From contig NZ_CP060201.1 in NCBI RefSeq assembly GCF_013407925.2, forward strand, positions 2,170,001 through 2,234,000: a DNA stretch of 64,000 bases, written 5' to 3'. Of this stretch, positions 37,691-46,657 are shown in pieces. Each line of letters opens with the position of its first letter. Within the stretch, counting starts at the first letter, position 1. The notes under the pieces were generated by a model. The model saw only the letters and a program-made list of their open reading frames with translations, was not told the DNA's origin and made no database searches. The stretch is from Pseudomonas protegens. Its GTDB lineage: Bacteria; Pseudomonadota; Gammaproteobacteria; Pseudomonadales; Pseudomonadaceae. The position numbers and the translations under genes are program-made.

Positions 37691-37703
37691 CGGCCATGAA
37701 AAA

Positions 37704-37731
37704 GGCGCTTGCGAATACCTCCGCAAGCGCC
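37704..37731 (-). terminator. Intrinsic terminator of the minus-strand small gene
   Basis: GGCGCTTGCG and CGCAAGCGCC pair over 10 bp. The T-run (AAAAA on the plus strand, 37699-37703) lies on the minus-strand downstream side, so it serves the gene at 37795-38037. Confidence 0.7.
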
Positions 37732-37749
37732 TGAACCTTGTTCGACCCG

Positions 37750-37797
37750 CCCCTGGCGACGGATTGCGCATCAGTCCGTCGCTGGGGGTTTCTTTTA
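37750..37797 (+). terminator. Intrinsic terminator of the dpp operon
   Basis: CCCCTGGCGACGGA pairs with TCCGTCGCTGGGGG (two G-U pairs), followed by TTTCTTTT. It overlaps the end of the convergent small gene. Confidence 0.75.
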
Positions 37798-38037
37798 GCC
37801 CTGACTGTCGCCTTCGCCCTCGTCGGTGGTCTGATCGTCATCGCCTGAACTGCCACCCTGGCCTTGATCGCCCGGCTCCGAGTCGGACTTGGCAAGCATC
37901 TGCACCGGTGCGCCATGGCTCGACTGATAGCCCGGCTCTTTCACCTGCATCAGGTTGTGGGCCCAGGCCGCCGAGGTTCCGAGCGACAGCATCACCAGCA
38001 CTTTGATCAACAGCACAACGCGTTGGAAAATTCTCAT
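37795..38037 (-). CDS. Small secreted protein with acidic, glycine/aspartate-rich tail, unknown function
   Basis: This 80-residue protein has a clear signal peptide (residues 1-25, cleavage after AWA), giving a mature peptide of about 55 residues. It begins HNLMQVKEPGYQSSHGAP and ends in a tail rich in Asp, Glu, Gly and Ser. I do not recognise a family. The ATG at 38037 begins the hydrophobic leader directly; an ATG 12 bases upstream is an alternative. It stands alone between dppF and prfC and has its own intrinsic terminator, which supports it as a real gene. The acidic tail could bind cations or be a flexible linker; nothing more can be said. Confidence 0.65.
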   Translation of the reverse strand: MRIFQRVVLLIKVLVMLSLGTSAAWAHNLMQVKEPGYQSSHGAPVQMLAKSDSEPGDQGQGGSSGDDDQTTDEGEGDSQG

Positions 38038-38213
38038 GGTCGATTCCATCCCTTCATAGGTGAATCTGCGAAGGCTGCGCGCCCTGCCGTACAGTGGCCA
38101 CAGCACTGTCTGAAACCTAGTCGCGATCTCCCGGCTTTTCCAGATAGCCCCCTATCGATACCCGGGCCATCCAAGCCCTTCCGACTAACGGCGCTCCCTG
38201 AAAAACACCACTC

Positions 38214-38302
38214 CCCGTAGCAACCGGCTTGCCGGCGCAGAGGCCCGCAAGCCATGCACCACAGCGTCCGCCGCCTTCGCTGCCCAGCCAGCCTCTACGG
38301 GG
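38214..38302. repeat. Degenerate REP pair
   Basis: CCCCGTAG followed by CAACCGGCTTGCCGGCGCAG, then CTACGGGG about 70 bases later, form a decayed inverted pair of the GCCGGCTTGCCGGC REP family. Confidence 0.45.
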
Positions 38303-38332
38303 CGGCAGCGGGCCAATCCTGCGCGCAACAAA

Positions 38333-38360
38333 AAGCCCCGCTGTCTGCACAGCGGGGCTT
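38333..38360 (-). terminator. Intrinsic terminator of prfC
   Basis: AAGCCCCGCTGT, loop CTGC, ACAGCGGGGCTT form a perfect 12-bp stem. On the minus strand it is followed by TTTTT, 18 bases after the prfC stop. Confidence 0.9.
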
Positions 38361-38378
38361 GGGGTGTCACAGACGAAC

Positions 38379-39962
38379 TTAGTGGTGTTCGCGGGTAGCG
38401 CGGAATTTCACGTCCGGCCAGCGCTCTTCCATCAGCGCCAGGTTGACCCGGGTCGGCGCCAGGTAAGTCAGGTGACCGCCGCCGTCCAACGCCAGGTTTT
38501 CCACCGCCTTGTTGGAAAACTCTTCGAGCTTCTTCTTGTCGCTGCACTCGATCCAGCGGGCGGACCACACGGTGATCGGCTCGTAGGAGCACTCCACCTT
38601 GTATTCCTCCTTCAGGCGGCTGGCCACCACATCGAACTGCAGCACACCGACGGCGCCGAGAATGATGTCGTTGCTGCGCTCGGGGAAGAACACCTGGGTC
38701 GCGCCCTCTTCGGCCAGCTGCTGCAGGCCCTGACGCAGTTGCTTGGACTTGAGCGGGTCCTTCAGGCGCACGCGGCGGAACAGTTCCGGGGCGAAGTGCG
38801 GGATCCCGGTGAAGCCCAGGGCTTCGCCTTCGGTGAAGGTGTCGCCGATCTGGATGGTGCCGTGGTTGTGCAGGCCGATGATGTCGCCAGCGTAGGCTTC
38901 TTCCAGCTGTTCACGCTCGGAGGAGAAGAAGGTCAGGGCGTCGCCGATGCGCACGTCCTTGCCGGTACGCACGTGGCGCATCTTCATGCCCTTGTCGTAC
39001 TTGCCCGAGCAGATACGCATGAAGGCGATACGGTCGCGGTGCTTGGGGTCCATGTTGGCCTGGATCTTGAACACGAAGCCGCTGAATTTTTCTTCCTGCG
39101 GCGCCACGACACGTTCGTTGGCTTCACGGGGCAGCGGCAGCGGCGCCCAGTCCACCACGGCGTCGAGCACGTGGTCGACGCCGAAGTTGCCCAGGGCGGT
39201 ACCGAAGAACACCGGGGTCAGCTGGCCGTCGAGGAACTCCTGCTGGTTGAACTCGTGGCAGGCCCCCTGCACCAGCTCCAGCTGCTCGATGAAACGCTCG
39301 TACTCGTCACCCAGGTGGGCGCGGGCTTCGTCGGAATCGAGCTTCTCGATGATCTTGGTTTCGGTGCGTTCGTGGCCGTGGCCCGGGGTGTAGACAATGA
39401 TGTAGTCGCCCGCCAGGTGGTACACGCCCTTGAAGTCACGGTAGCAACCGATCGGCCAAGTGATCGGCGCAGCCTTGATCTTCAGTACCGCTTCGATTTC
39501 GTCCAGCAGCTCGATCGGGTCGCGAATGTCGCGGTCGAGTTTGTTGATGAAGCTGACGATCGGCGTGTCGCGCAGGCGGCAGACGTCCATCAGGGCGATG
39601 GTCCGTGGCTCAACGCCCTTACCACCGTCGAGCACCATCAGCGCCGAGTCCACGGCGGTCAGGGTGCGATAGGTGTCTTCCGAGAAGTCTTCGTGGCCCG
39701 GGGTGTCCAGCAGGTTGATCATGTGTTCCCGGTAGGGGAACTGCATGACCGACGTGGTAATGGAAATACCCCGCTGCTTCTCCATCTCCATCCAGTCGGA
39801 AGTGGCATGGCGGTCGGACTTACGCGATTTGACGGTACCCGCCACCGCAATCGCCTTGCCCATCAGCAAGAGCTTTTCGGTGATGGTGGTCTTACCCGCA
39901 TCCGGGTGGGAAATAATGGCGAAAGTGCGGCGTTTCGCGACTTCGGCGGCCTGGTTGGTCAT
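38379..39962 (-). CDS. prfC: Peptide chain release factor 3
   Basis: This 527-residue translational GTPase is RF3, which removes RF1/RF2 from the ribosome after termination. G motifs are visible: G1 SHPDAGKTT (residues about 18-26), G2 region [10 protein letters not shown]3 DTPGHEDF and G4 NKLD. The RF3-specific C-terminal domain ([23 protein letters not shown]) is intact. The ATG at 39962 gives the family start; an in-frame extension to 40088 is not conserved. It is a single gene with its own terminator, divergent from the Opu-like operon. Confidence 0.96.
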   Translation of the reverse strand: MTNQAAEVAKRRTFAIISHPDAGKTTITEKLLLMGKAIAVAGTVKSRKSDRHATSDWMEMEKQRGISITTSVMQFPYREHMINLLDTPGHEDFSEDTYRTLTAVDSALMVLDGGKGVEPRTIALMDVCRLRDTPIVSFINKLDRDIRDPIELLDEIEAVLKIKAAPITWPIGCYRDFKGVYHLAGDYIIVYTPGHGHERTETKIIEKLDSDEARAHLGDEYERFIEQLELVQGACHEFNQQEFLDGQLTPVFFGTALGNFGVDHVLDAVVDWAPLPLPREANERVVAPQEEKFSGFVFKIQANMDPKHRDRIAFMRICSGKYDKGMKMRHVRTGKDVRIGDALTFFSSEREQLEEAYAGDIIGLHNHGTIQIGDTFTEGEALGFTGIPHFAPELFRRVRLKDPLKSKQLRQGLQQLAEEGATQVFFPERSNDIILGAVGVLQFDVVASRLKEEYKVECSYEPITVWSARWIECSDKKKLEEFSNKAVENLALDGGGHLTYLAPTRVNLALMEERWPDVKFRATREHH

Positions 39963-40311
39963 GGGAAATCGCCTGGCGGTGATCAAAAAAGGGCGCAGAT
40001 TATAGCCCAGACAAAGCCTTGCGGGCCACCGCTGCCCCCGTCGCCCAGGCCACCGCGCGGCAGATAAACGGTGGCTAAATGCAGCCAAGTATGGAACCTT
40101 TTAAAACGTGGAGACGTCCACTCCCCTGTCACGCGCTGTCGTCAGGGGCTGAAATATCAGCACGTTAGCTTGACGAAGCTGCGCTCATGGCTCGTTCACC
40201 CGCCGCTTTGCCGGCGCTCGACGAGCTGCTTTTCGCGCGTACTTTCGCGGCAGCCAGGAATGGCCTTGCCACACGGGAAAGTGCCCGCCGACTGAAAAAA
40301 GGAGTCCGCCT
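39963..40311. other. Divergent spacer between prfC and the Opu-like operon
   Basis: These 349 bases hold no convincing gene. They should contain the promoters of both divergent units. A short inverted repeat GTGGA-gacg-TCCAC followed by CCCCTG...CAGGGG arms near 40109-40155 could be regulatory. No clear sigma-70 pair was chosen. Confidence 0.4.
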
Positions 40312-41028
40312 GTGGCTATTCGCTATGGCAAAGGGCTGATAGGAGGGGTTGCGGTGATCGCCCTCCTGGCCCTGCTGGTCCACTGGATCGGCATCACGAC
40401 GATCGAACACTACCGCGACGATCTACTGTTCTACCTGCAAGCTCATCTGTTCCTGGTCCTGGCGTCCATGCTCGCCGCACTGCTGGTGGGCATCCCCGCC
40501 GGCATCTTCCTCAGCCGCCCGAACATGGCCGGACGCGCCGAACGCTTCATGCAAGTGTTCAACATCGGTAACACCGTTCCCCCTCTGGCCGTCCTGGCCA
40601 TCGCCCTGGGGATCCTCGGCATCGGCAGTGGCCCGGCCATCTTCGCGCTGTTCCTCGCCTCCCTGCTGCCCATCGTGCGCAACACCTACGAAGGCCTGAA
40701 AAACGTCCAGGGCTCGCTCAAGGAAGCCGCGATCGGCATCGGCATGACCCCGCGCCAGGTGCTGTGGAAAGTCGAATTGCCCAACGCCGTGCCGATCATC
40801 ATCGGTGGCGTGCGGGTGGCCCTGGCGATCAACGTCGGCACCGCGCCCCTGGCCTTCCTGATCGGCGCCAACAGCCTGGGCAGCCTGATCTTCCCCGGCA
40901 TCGCCCTGAACAATCAGCCGCAACTGCTGCTCGGCGCCGCCTGCACCGCGCTGCTGGCCTTGCTCCTCGACGGCCTGGTGACCCTGGCCAGCCGCCTCTG
41001 GCTGGAACGCGGTCTGCGCCCGTCCTAA
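40312..41028 (+). CDS. Compatible-solute/choline ABC transporter permease (OpuC-like)
   Basis: This 238-residue permease of the OpuBB/YehW type has about five to six membrane segments and the EAA loop LKEAAIGIGMTPRQVLWKVELPNAVPIIIGGVRVA. The start is GTG at 40312 after AAAAAAGGAG. It is the first of four tightly packed genes (permease, binding protein, permease, ATPase) that make a complete transporter for glycine betaine, choline, carnitine or a related quaternary amine. The exact substrate is not resolved by sequence. Confidence 0.88.
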   Translation: MAIRYGKGLIGGVAVIALLALLVHWIGITTIEHYRDDLLFYLQAHLFLVLASMLAALLVGIPAGIFLSRPNMAGRAERFMQVFNIGNTVPPLAVLAIALGILGIGSGPAIFALFLASLLPIVRNTYEGLKNVQGSLKEAAIGIGMTPRQVLWKVELPNAVPIIIGGVRVALAINVGTAPLAFLIGANSLGSLIFPGIALNNQPQLLLGAACTALLALLLDGLVTLASRLWLERGLRPS

Positions 41029-41052
41029 GTCCGACAGAGACAAGGAATGAAC

Positions 41053-41949
41053 ATGAAGAAATTAAGCCTGATACTCGGCTGCGCCCTGCTGCTTGCCGGA
41101 CTGGTGCAAGCCGCGGAAAAACCGCTGATCCGCATTGGCGCCCGGGTCTTCACCGAACAGACCCTGCTGGCGGAAATCACCTCCCAGTACCTGCGCAGCA
41201 AGGGCTACGACACCCGCGTTACCGGCGGCCTGGGCAGCAACCTGGCGCGCAGCGCCCAGGAAAGCGGCCAGCTGGACCTGATCTGGGAGTACACCGGGGT
41301 GTCGTTGGTGGCCTACAACCACATCGACGAGAAACTCGACAGCCAGCAGTCCTACGCCCGGGTCAAAGAACTCGACGCGAAAAAAGGCCTGGTCTGGCTG
41401 GCGCCGTCCAAGTTCAGCAATACCTACGCCCTGGCCCTGCCGGAGAACGTGGCCAAGGAACATCCCGAGATCAACAGCATCAGCGACCTGACCCGAGCCC
41501 TGGCTGAAGACGCCAAGGAGAACCGCCTGGTGGCCCTGGACACCGAGTTCGCCAACCGTTCCGACGGCCTGGCCGGCATGGTCAAGCTGTACGACATGAA
41601 CCTGACCCGCAAGAACACCCGGCAGATGGACGCCGGCCTGGTCTACACCGCACTGCGCAACGGCCAGGTGTTTGCCGGCCTGGTGTACACCACCGACGGT
41701 CGGCTCAACGCCTTCAAGCTCAAGCTGCTGGAAGACGACAAGCACTACTTCCCGGACTACACCGCGGCCCCCGTAGTGCGTCAGGCGTACCTCGACGCCC
41801 ACCCGCAACTGGCTGCAGAGCTCAAGCCGCTGGCGGCGCTGTTCGACGACGAAACCATGCGCCAGCTGAACGCGCGGGTCGACGTCGACCATGAAAGCCC
41901 TTCCGCCGTGGCCGCAGATTTTCTGCGCCAGCATCCGCTCAACCACTGA
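41053..41949 (+). CDS. Compatible-solute/choline ABC transporter binding protein (OpuC-like)
   Basis: This 298-residue periplasmic binding protein has a signal peptide (residues 1-19, ending VQAAE). The OpuAC/OsmX-type core shows IGARVFTEQTLLAEIT and QLDLIWEYTGVSLVAYNH; the WEYTG region is the usual quaternary-amine pocket motif. An ATG at 41047 is in frame but too close to the AAGGA ribosome site; the ATG at 41053 has better spacing. It lies 24 bases after the first permease gene and 15 before the second. Confidence 0.88.
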   Translation: MKKLSLILGCALLLAGLVQAAEKPLIRIGARVFTEQTLLAEITSQYLRSKGYDTRVTGGLGSNLARSAQESGQLDLIWEYTGVSLVAYNHIDEKLDSQQSYARVKELDAKKGLVWLAPSKFSNTYALALPENVAKEHPEINSISDLTRALAEDAKENRLVALDTEFANRSDGLAGMVKLYDMNLTRKNTRQMDAGLVYTALRNGQVFAGLVYTTDGRLNAFKLKLLEDDKHYFPDYTAAPVVRQAYLDAHPQLAAELKPLAALFDDETMRQLNARVDVDHESPSAVAADFLRQHPLNH

Positions 41950-41964
41950 TAGAGAGGAGAAGAC

Positions 41965-42618
41965 ATGGAATTTCTGAACGCCTTTTCCCATCTCGATTGG
42001 GCCCAGGTCCTGCACCTGACCTGGCAGCACATCACCCTGGTGGGCATCGCCGTGACCCTGGCGATTGTCTTTGGCGTGCCCCTGGGCATCCTGATGACCC
42101 GCTTCCCGACCCTGGCCGGCCCGTTGCAGGCCAGCGCCACGGTGCTGCTGACCATCCCGTCCATCGCCCTGTTCGGCCTGCTGCTGCCGTTCTACTCCAA
42201 GTTCGGCCAGGGCCTGGGGCCGCTGCCGGCCATCACCGCGGTGTTCCTCTATTCGCTGCTGCCGATCATGCGCAACACCTACCTGGCGCTGACCGGCGTC
42301 GAGCCGGGCATCCGCGAAGCCGCCCGCGGCATCGGCATGACCTTCGGCCAGCGCCTGCGCATGGTCGAGTTGCCGATCGCGGTGCCGGTGATCCTCGCCG
42401 GGGTGCGCACCGCGGTGGTGATGAACATCGGCGTCATGACCATCGCCGCCACCATCGGCGCCGGCGGCCTGGGCGTACTCATTCTTGCTTCCATCAGCCG
42501 CAGCGACATGTCGATGCTGATCGTCGGCGCGGTGCTGGTCAGTCTCCTGGCCATCTTCGCCGACCTGCTTCTGCAATGGCTGCAACGCTCGCTGACTCCA
42601 AAAGGACTGCTCAAATGA
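41965..42618 (+). CDS. Compatible-solute/choline ABC transporter permease, second (OpuC-like)
   Basis: This 217-residue permease of the OpuBB/OpuCB type has five membrane segments and the EAA loop IREAARGIGMTFGQRLRMVELPIAVPVILAGVRTA. It forms the channel with the permease encoded first in the operon. Its stop overlaps the start of the ATPase gene by four bases (ATGA). Confidence 0.88.
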   Translation: MEFLNAFSHLDWAQVLHLTWQHITLVGIAVTLAIVFGVPLGILMTRFPTLAGPLQASATVLLTIPSIALFGLLLPFYSKFGQGLGPLPAITAVFLYSLLPIMRNTYLALTGVEPGIREAARGIGMTFGQRLRMVELPIAVPVILAGVRTAVVMNIGVMTIAATIGAGGLGVLILASISRSDMSMLIVGAVLVSLLAIFADLLLQWLQRSLTPKGLLK

Positions 42619-43772
42619 TCGAACTTCAAAACCTGACCAAGACCTTCCAAAGCAACGGCAAGACCATCACCGCCGTTGACTCCGTAAGCCTGACCGTCAA
42701 TGAAGGCGAGATCTGCGTGTTCCTCGGGCCGTCCGGCTGCGGCAAGAGCACCACCCTGAAGATGATCAACCGCCTGATCATGCCCACCTCGGGCAAGGTG
42801 CTGATCAACGGCGAAGACACCACCGACCTCGACGAAGTGACCCTGCGCCGCAACATCGGCTACGTGATCCAGCAGATCGGCCTGTTCCCCAACATGACCA
42901 TCGAGGAAAACATCGTGGTGGTGCCGCGCCTGCTGGGCTGGGACAAGCAGAAATGCCACGACCGCGCCCGCGAGCTGATGAGCATGATCAAGCTCGAACC
43001 CAAGCAGTACCTGCATCGCTACCCACGGGAGCTGTCCGGCGGCCAGCAACAGCGCATCGGGGTAATCCGCGCCCTGGCGGCGGACGCCCCGCTGCTGCTG
43101 ATGGACGAACCCTTCGGCGCGGTGGACCCGATCAACCGCGAGATGATCCAGAACGAGTTCTTCGAGATGCAACGGGCGCTGAACAAGACCGTGATCATGG
43201 TCAGCCACGACATCGACGAAGCCATCAAGCTGGGGGACAAGATCGCCATCTTCCGCGCCGGCAAGCTGCTGCAGATCGACCACCCCGACACCCTGCTGGC
43301 GCACCCGGCGGACGACTTCGTCAGCAACTTCGTCGGCCAGGACAGCACCCTCAAGCGCCTGTTGCTGGTGAAAGCCGAGGACGCGGCGGACAACGCCCCG
43401 TCGGTGAGCCCGGAAACCCCGGTGGCCGAAGCCCTGGAGCTGATGGACGAGCACGACCGCCGCTACGTGGTGGTGACCTGCGCCGAGAACAAGGCCCTGG
43501 GCTATGTACGCCGCCGCGACCTGCACCGTCAGACCGGCACCTGTGCCCAGTTCCTGCGCGAGTTCAACGCCACCGCCGCCTACGACGAGCACCTGCGGAT
43601 TCTTCTGTCACGCATGTACGAGTTCAACCGCTCGTGGCTGCCGGTGCTGGATGCCGAACGGGTGTTCCTGGGGGAAGTGACCCAGGAATCCATCGCCGCC
43701 TACCTGAGCTCCGGGCGTTCACGGGGGATGAAGACCAATATCGTCTCACCGGCTGAAGCGGTGGTTGCCTGA
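42615..43772 (+). CDS. Compatible-solute/choline ABC transporter ATPase with CBS pair (OpuCA-like)
   Basis: This 385-residue ATPase has Walker A GPSGCGKSTTLK, signature LSGGQQQRIGVIRAL, Walker B LLLMDEPFGAVDP and H-loop MVSHDIDEA. A C-terminal pair of CBS domains (residues about 255-375) is the ionic-strength or nucleotide sensor of OpuA/OpuC ATPases, and supports an osmoprotectant transporter. The gene closes the operon; a REPIN follows 24 bases later. In the usual Pseudomonas opuC operon the ATPase gene comes first, so the order here is reversed. Confidence 0.9.
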   Translation: MIELQNLTKTFQSNGKTITAVDSVSLTVNEGEICVFLGPSGCGKSTTLKMINRLIMPTSGKVLINGEDTTDLDEVTLRRNIGYVIQQIGLFPNMTIEENIVVVPRLLGWDKQKCHDRARELMSMIKLEPKQYLHRYPRELSGGQQQRIGVIRALAADAPLLLMDEPFGAVDPINREMIQNEFFEMQRALNKTVIMVSHDIDEAIKLGDKIAIFRAGKLLQIDHPDTLLAHPADDFVSNFVGQDSTLKRLLLVKAEDAADNAPSVSPETPVAEALELMDEHDRRYVVVTCAENKALGYVRRRDLHRQTGTCAQFLREFNATAAYDEHLRILLSRMYEFNRSWLPVLDAERVFLGEVTQESIAAYLSSGRSRGMKTNIVSPAEAVVA

Positions 43773-43796
43773 TCAATAAATAGCCAACAACCAGCC

Positions 43797-43898
43797 TGTG
43801 GCGAGGGAGCTTGCTCCCGCTGGGCCGCGAAGCGGCCCCTCTTGGCAAACAAGAGTGGAAATGCTGCGCAGTCCGCGGGAGCAAGCTCCCTCGCCACA
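43797..43898. repeat. REPIN
   Basis: TGTGGCGAGGGAGCTTGCTC is followed about 65 bases later by its inverted copy (GAGCAAGCTCCCTCGCCACA). This is the most common REPIN type of the P. fluorescens group, here after the Opu-like operon. Confidence 0.85.
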
Positions 43899-44238
43899 AG
43901 GTTTTTTGCCCGCCAACGCGCCGGAAAAAAATATCAACAGCCGCTACGGTCAAAGCTGTCCGGCGACACTCTCCCAAACAGCCAAAATCCCCCTCACACC
44001 ATCCTCTCGCCGCTAACGTCGCCGATGTTGACGCTTTCATACTTACCGGCCAATTGGCACGCAAAAGCAGCGAACGTGCAGGTATTTTTAACACTGGCGA
44101 ATTCTTCGGGAACATATGTCCGTCATCTGTGTCGGCTACAAAGAGAGGTGTCGTTTACGCACGTCAGACAAGTGCAAAAACGCGACATTTTTTGTTGATC
44201 TCAGGCCCCTCACCGCCTAAAGTTCGCGCCGAACGTCC

Positions 44239-44397
44239 ATGCTGGAAACGATCCATCCGGCTCAAGTACTGACGACGAGACAGCAAGGCCAAGGGCAGAT
44301 TGCCCATGGCCTTTTTGCTTTCGGCGACATGCCTTGGGAAGTAGGCGAACCAAAGTGGGGATACGGAGGACGTTCATTTGCACCCATTGATTTCTAA
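44239..44397 (+). CDS. Possible small open reading frame in the decarboxylase leader
   Basis: An ATG-initiated frame of 52 codons runs across the terminator-like hairpin and stops 26 bases before the decarboxylase ATG. The second half is protein-like (FGDMPWEVGEPKWGYGGRSF). There is no good ribosome site before the ATG at 44239, so translation is doubtful; an internal ATG at about 44329 follows no clear site either. It is listed because a leader peptide that opens or closes the hairpin would be a simple control mechanism. Confidence 0.25.
   Translation: MLETIHPAQVLTTRQQGQGQIAHGLFAFGDMPWEVGEPKWGYGGRSFAPIDF
44283..44319 (+). terminator. Terminator-like hairpin about 105 bases upstream of the decarboxylase ATG
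   Basis: AGCAAGGCCAAGGGCA, loop GAT, TGCCCATGGCC and TTTTTGCT form a strong stem with one A-A mismatch and a T-run. It either ends an upstream RNA or attenuates transcription into the decarboxylase gene. Confidence 0.7.
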
Positions 44398-44423
44398 CGT
44401 TTGCCAGTAGGAGCTCCCAACGC

Positions 44424-45587
44424 ATGTCGATTAACGTCGAAGACTATTTTGCGCGCGAAACCTTTCAAAAAATGAAGGCCTTCGCCGACAAGCAAGAAAC
44501 CCCATTCGTGGTCATCGACACCCAGATGATCGCCCAGGCCTACGATGACCTGCGCGCCGGTTTCGAATTCGCCAAGGTCTACTACGCGGTCAAGGCCAAC
44601 CCGGCCGTCGAGATCATCGACCTGCTGCACGAAAAAGGCTCCAGCTTCGACATCGCCTCGATCTACGAGCTGGACAAAGTGCTGAGCCGCGGCGTCAACC
44701 CGGCCAACATCAGCTACGGCAACACCATCAAGAAGTCCAAGGACATCCGCTACTTCTATGAGAAGGGCGTGCGTCTGTATGCCACCGACTCCGAAGCCGA
44801 CCTGCGCAACATCGCCAAGGCCGCCCCGGGCTCGAAAGTCTATGTGCGCATCCTCACCGAAGGCTCCACCACCGCCGACTGGCCGCTGTCGCGCAAATTC
44901 GGCTGCCAGACCGACATGGCCATGGACCTGCTGATCCTCGCCCGCGACCTGGGCCTGGTGCCTTACGGCGTGTCGTTCCACGTGGGTTCGCAACAACGCG
45001 ACATCAGCGTCTGGGACGCAGCAATCGCCAAGGTCAAGGTGATCTTCGAACGCCTGAAAGAAGAAGACGGCATCGAACTCAAGCTGATCAACATGGGTGG
45101 CGGCTTCCCGGCCAACTACATCACCCGCACCAACAGCCTGGAAACCTACGCCGAGGAAATCATCCGCTTCCTCAAGGAAGACTTCGGTGACGACCTGCCG
45201 GAAATCATCCTCGAACCGGGCCGTTCGCTGATCGCCAACGCCGGCATCCTGGTCAGCGAAGTGGTGCTGGTGGCACGCAAATCCCGCACCGCCGTCGAGC
45301 GCTGGGTCTACACCGACGTGGGCAAATTCTCCGGCCTGATCGAAACCATGGACGAGTCCATCAAGTTCCCGATCTGGACCGAGAAGAAAGGTGAAGTGGA
45401 AGAAGTGGTGATCGCCGGCCCAACCTGCGACAGCGCCGACATCATGTACGAGAACTACAAGTACGGCCTGCCACTGAACCTGGCCATCGGCGACCGCCTG
45501 TACTGGCTGTCCACCGGCGCCTACACCACCAGCTACAGCGCGGTGGAATTCAACGGCTTCCCGCCGCTGAAAGCCTTTTACGTTTAA
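44424..45587 (+). CDS. speC: Ornithine decarboxylase-type PLP enzyme (fold III)
   Basis: This 387-residue PLP enzyme belongs to the alanine-racemase-fold decarboxylases (eukaryotic-type ODC and relatives), not the large E. coli SpeC fold. The PLP lysine is in YYAVKANP (about residue 53). Further marks are HVGSQ, the phosphate-binding GGGFP, EPGRSLIANAG, the substrate cysteine in CDSAD, and GAYTTSYS. In P. aeruginosa the gene in this position is called speC and makes putrescine from ornithine. Some relatives prefer lysine, so the substrate is inferred. It stands alone, with a long leader and a strong terminator. Confidence 0.85.
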   Translation: MSINVEDYFARETFQKMKAFADKQETPFVVIDTQMIAQAYDDLRAGFEFAKVYYAVKANPAVEIIDLLHEKGSSFDIASIYELDKVLSRGVNPANISYGNTIKKSKDIRYFYEKGVRLYATDSEADLRNIAKAAPGSKVYVRILTEGSTTADWPLSRKFGCQTDMAMDLLILARDLGLVPYGVSFHVGSQQRDISVWDAAIAKVKVIFERLKEEDGIELKLINMGGGFPANYITRTNSLETYAEEIIRFLKEDFGDDLPEIILEPGRSLIANAGILVSEVVLVARKSRTAVERWVYTDVGKFSGLIETMDESIKFPIWTEKKGEVEEVVIAGPTCDSADIMYENYKYGLPLNLAIGDRLYWLSTGAYTTSYSAVEFNGFPPLKAFYV

Positions 45588-45621
45588 AGGCAGTGCCTAG
45601 CTGCTAGCGACAAGCGGCAAG

Positions 45622-45658
45622 AAAAAGCCCATGACCTGTCATGGGCTTTTGGCTTTTT
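45622..45658 (+). terminator. Intrinsic terminator of the decarboxylase gene
   Basis: AAAAGCCCATGA, loop CCTG, TCATGGGCTTTT and a second T-run form a strong terminator about 35 bases after the stop. The next 200 bases to the convergent Sel1 gene hold nothing I can identify. Confidence 0.9.
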
Positions 45659-45868
45659 GTGGAAGCGGTTTTGGCAAAGGACAAGGCTGACTCAAGCTCG
45701 CAGCCCACGCCACTACCTGCTGATGGTCGATCACTCTTGCGCAATCGACATCAGCCATTGCTTCCTGTGTCCTGCGAGTGGCGACATCGAAAGACGGCGG
45801 GCCAAAAGAGGCCAGGGAATCACTCATGAGGCTTTTCCTCGCGTAAGCCGGTGCTCAATCATCGCCAC

Positions 45869-46654
45869 TCAGGCCAACTCGGCAGGCCGCGCTACATCCC
45901 GCTCATCACCCAATTGCACTGCCCGCCGCTGATAGGCCAGGGCCAGTTCGCGAATCTTTGGGTGCGTGGCATTGAGCAACGCAGCGCAAGCCACTCGCAG
46001 GAAATTCAGGTTGCCGCCAGCCAGGGCCTGTTGCAGCCAATCCACGGCTTCGTCGATACGACCGGCATCGGCCAGCACCGCCGCATAGCTGAACTGCCCA
46101 CGGAAATCCCCACCTTCGGCCGAGCGCCGATACCATTCGTGGGCCGCTTGCGGGTCGGCCGGGCAGACCAGCCCTTCCTCCAGGTAACGCCCCAGCAGGT
46201 TCATCGATTTGGCATGCCCCAGCTCCGCCGCGCGGCGGTAGCAAGCCAGGGCCAAGGCGTGGTTCTGGGCCACGCCACGGCCGGTGGCCAGCAGGTTGGC
46301 GTAGTTGTACAGCCCCCAGTCCAGCCCCGCTTCGGCGGCCAATCGGTAGTGTCCGGCAGCGCGGGCGGCATCCGCCGGGCAACCCCACCCGTGCTCATGG
46401 CAGCGGCCGAGCATGTTGCGCGCCATCAGGTGCCCACGTCGCGCGGCGATGTCGAACCAGCGCACGGCCAGGGCTTGATCCTGCTGGATGCCGTGACCGT
46501 CGAGGAGGATCTGTCCCAGCAGCGCCTGGGCCTCCAAAAGCCCTTCGCGGGCCGCCACCAAGATTGCCTGGGCGGCGCGGGCCGGGCTCTGTTGGAGCAT
46601 GGCGCTCAGTTGCGCGCCGTCGAGGACTTCCTCGCGGCGAAGTTGAACAGTCAC
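45869..46654 (-). CDS. Sel1-repeat (tetratricopeptide-like) protein of the piu locus
   Basis: This 261-residue protein is built of about five Sel1-like repeats, such as AQALLGQILLDGHGIQQDQALAVRWFDIAA and ARNMLGRCHEHGWGCPADAARAAGHY-type units of about 36 residues. Such repeats form helical scaffolds for protein-protein contacts. There is no signal peptide, so it is probably cytoplasmic. It starts with GTG at 46654, 3 bases after the piuC stop, and should be cotranscribed with it. The same piuC-Sel1 pair exists in P. aeruginosa. Its molecular role is not established. Confidence 0.85.
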   Translation of the reverse strand: MTVQLRREEVLDGAQLSAMLQQSPARAAQAILVAAREGLLEAQALLGQILLDGHGIQQDQALAVRWFDIAARRGHLMARNMLGRCHEHGWGCPADAARAAGHYRLAAEAGLDWGLYNYANLLATGRGVAQNHALALACYRRAAELGHAKSMNLLGRYLEEGLVCPADPQAAHEWYRRSAEGGDFRGQFSYAAVLADAGRIDEAVDWLQQALAGGNLNFLRVACAALLNATHPKIRELALAYQRRAVQLGDERDVARPAELA

Positions 46655-46657
46655 CGC

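Larger units (their letters stand above)
43899..44423. other. Long leader region upstream of the decarboxylase gene
   Basis: These 525 bases hold no gene that I recognise. They contain a terminator-like hairpin (44283-44319) and an open frame of 52 codons (44239-44397) that ends 26 bases before the decarboxylase start. The region could produce a small RNA ending at the hairpin, or be an attenuated leader. Confidence 0.5.

Noticed and set aside
44056..44071. TGGCAC-like sequence resembling a sigma-54 promoter before the decarboxylase leader
   Set aside because: The distance between the GG and GC elements is one base short of the strict sigma-54 spacing.
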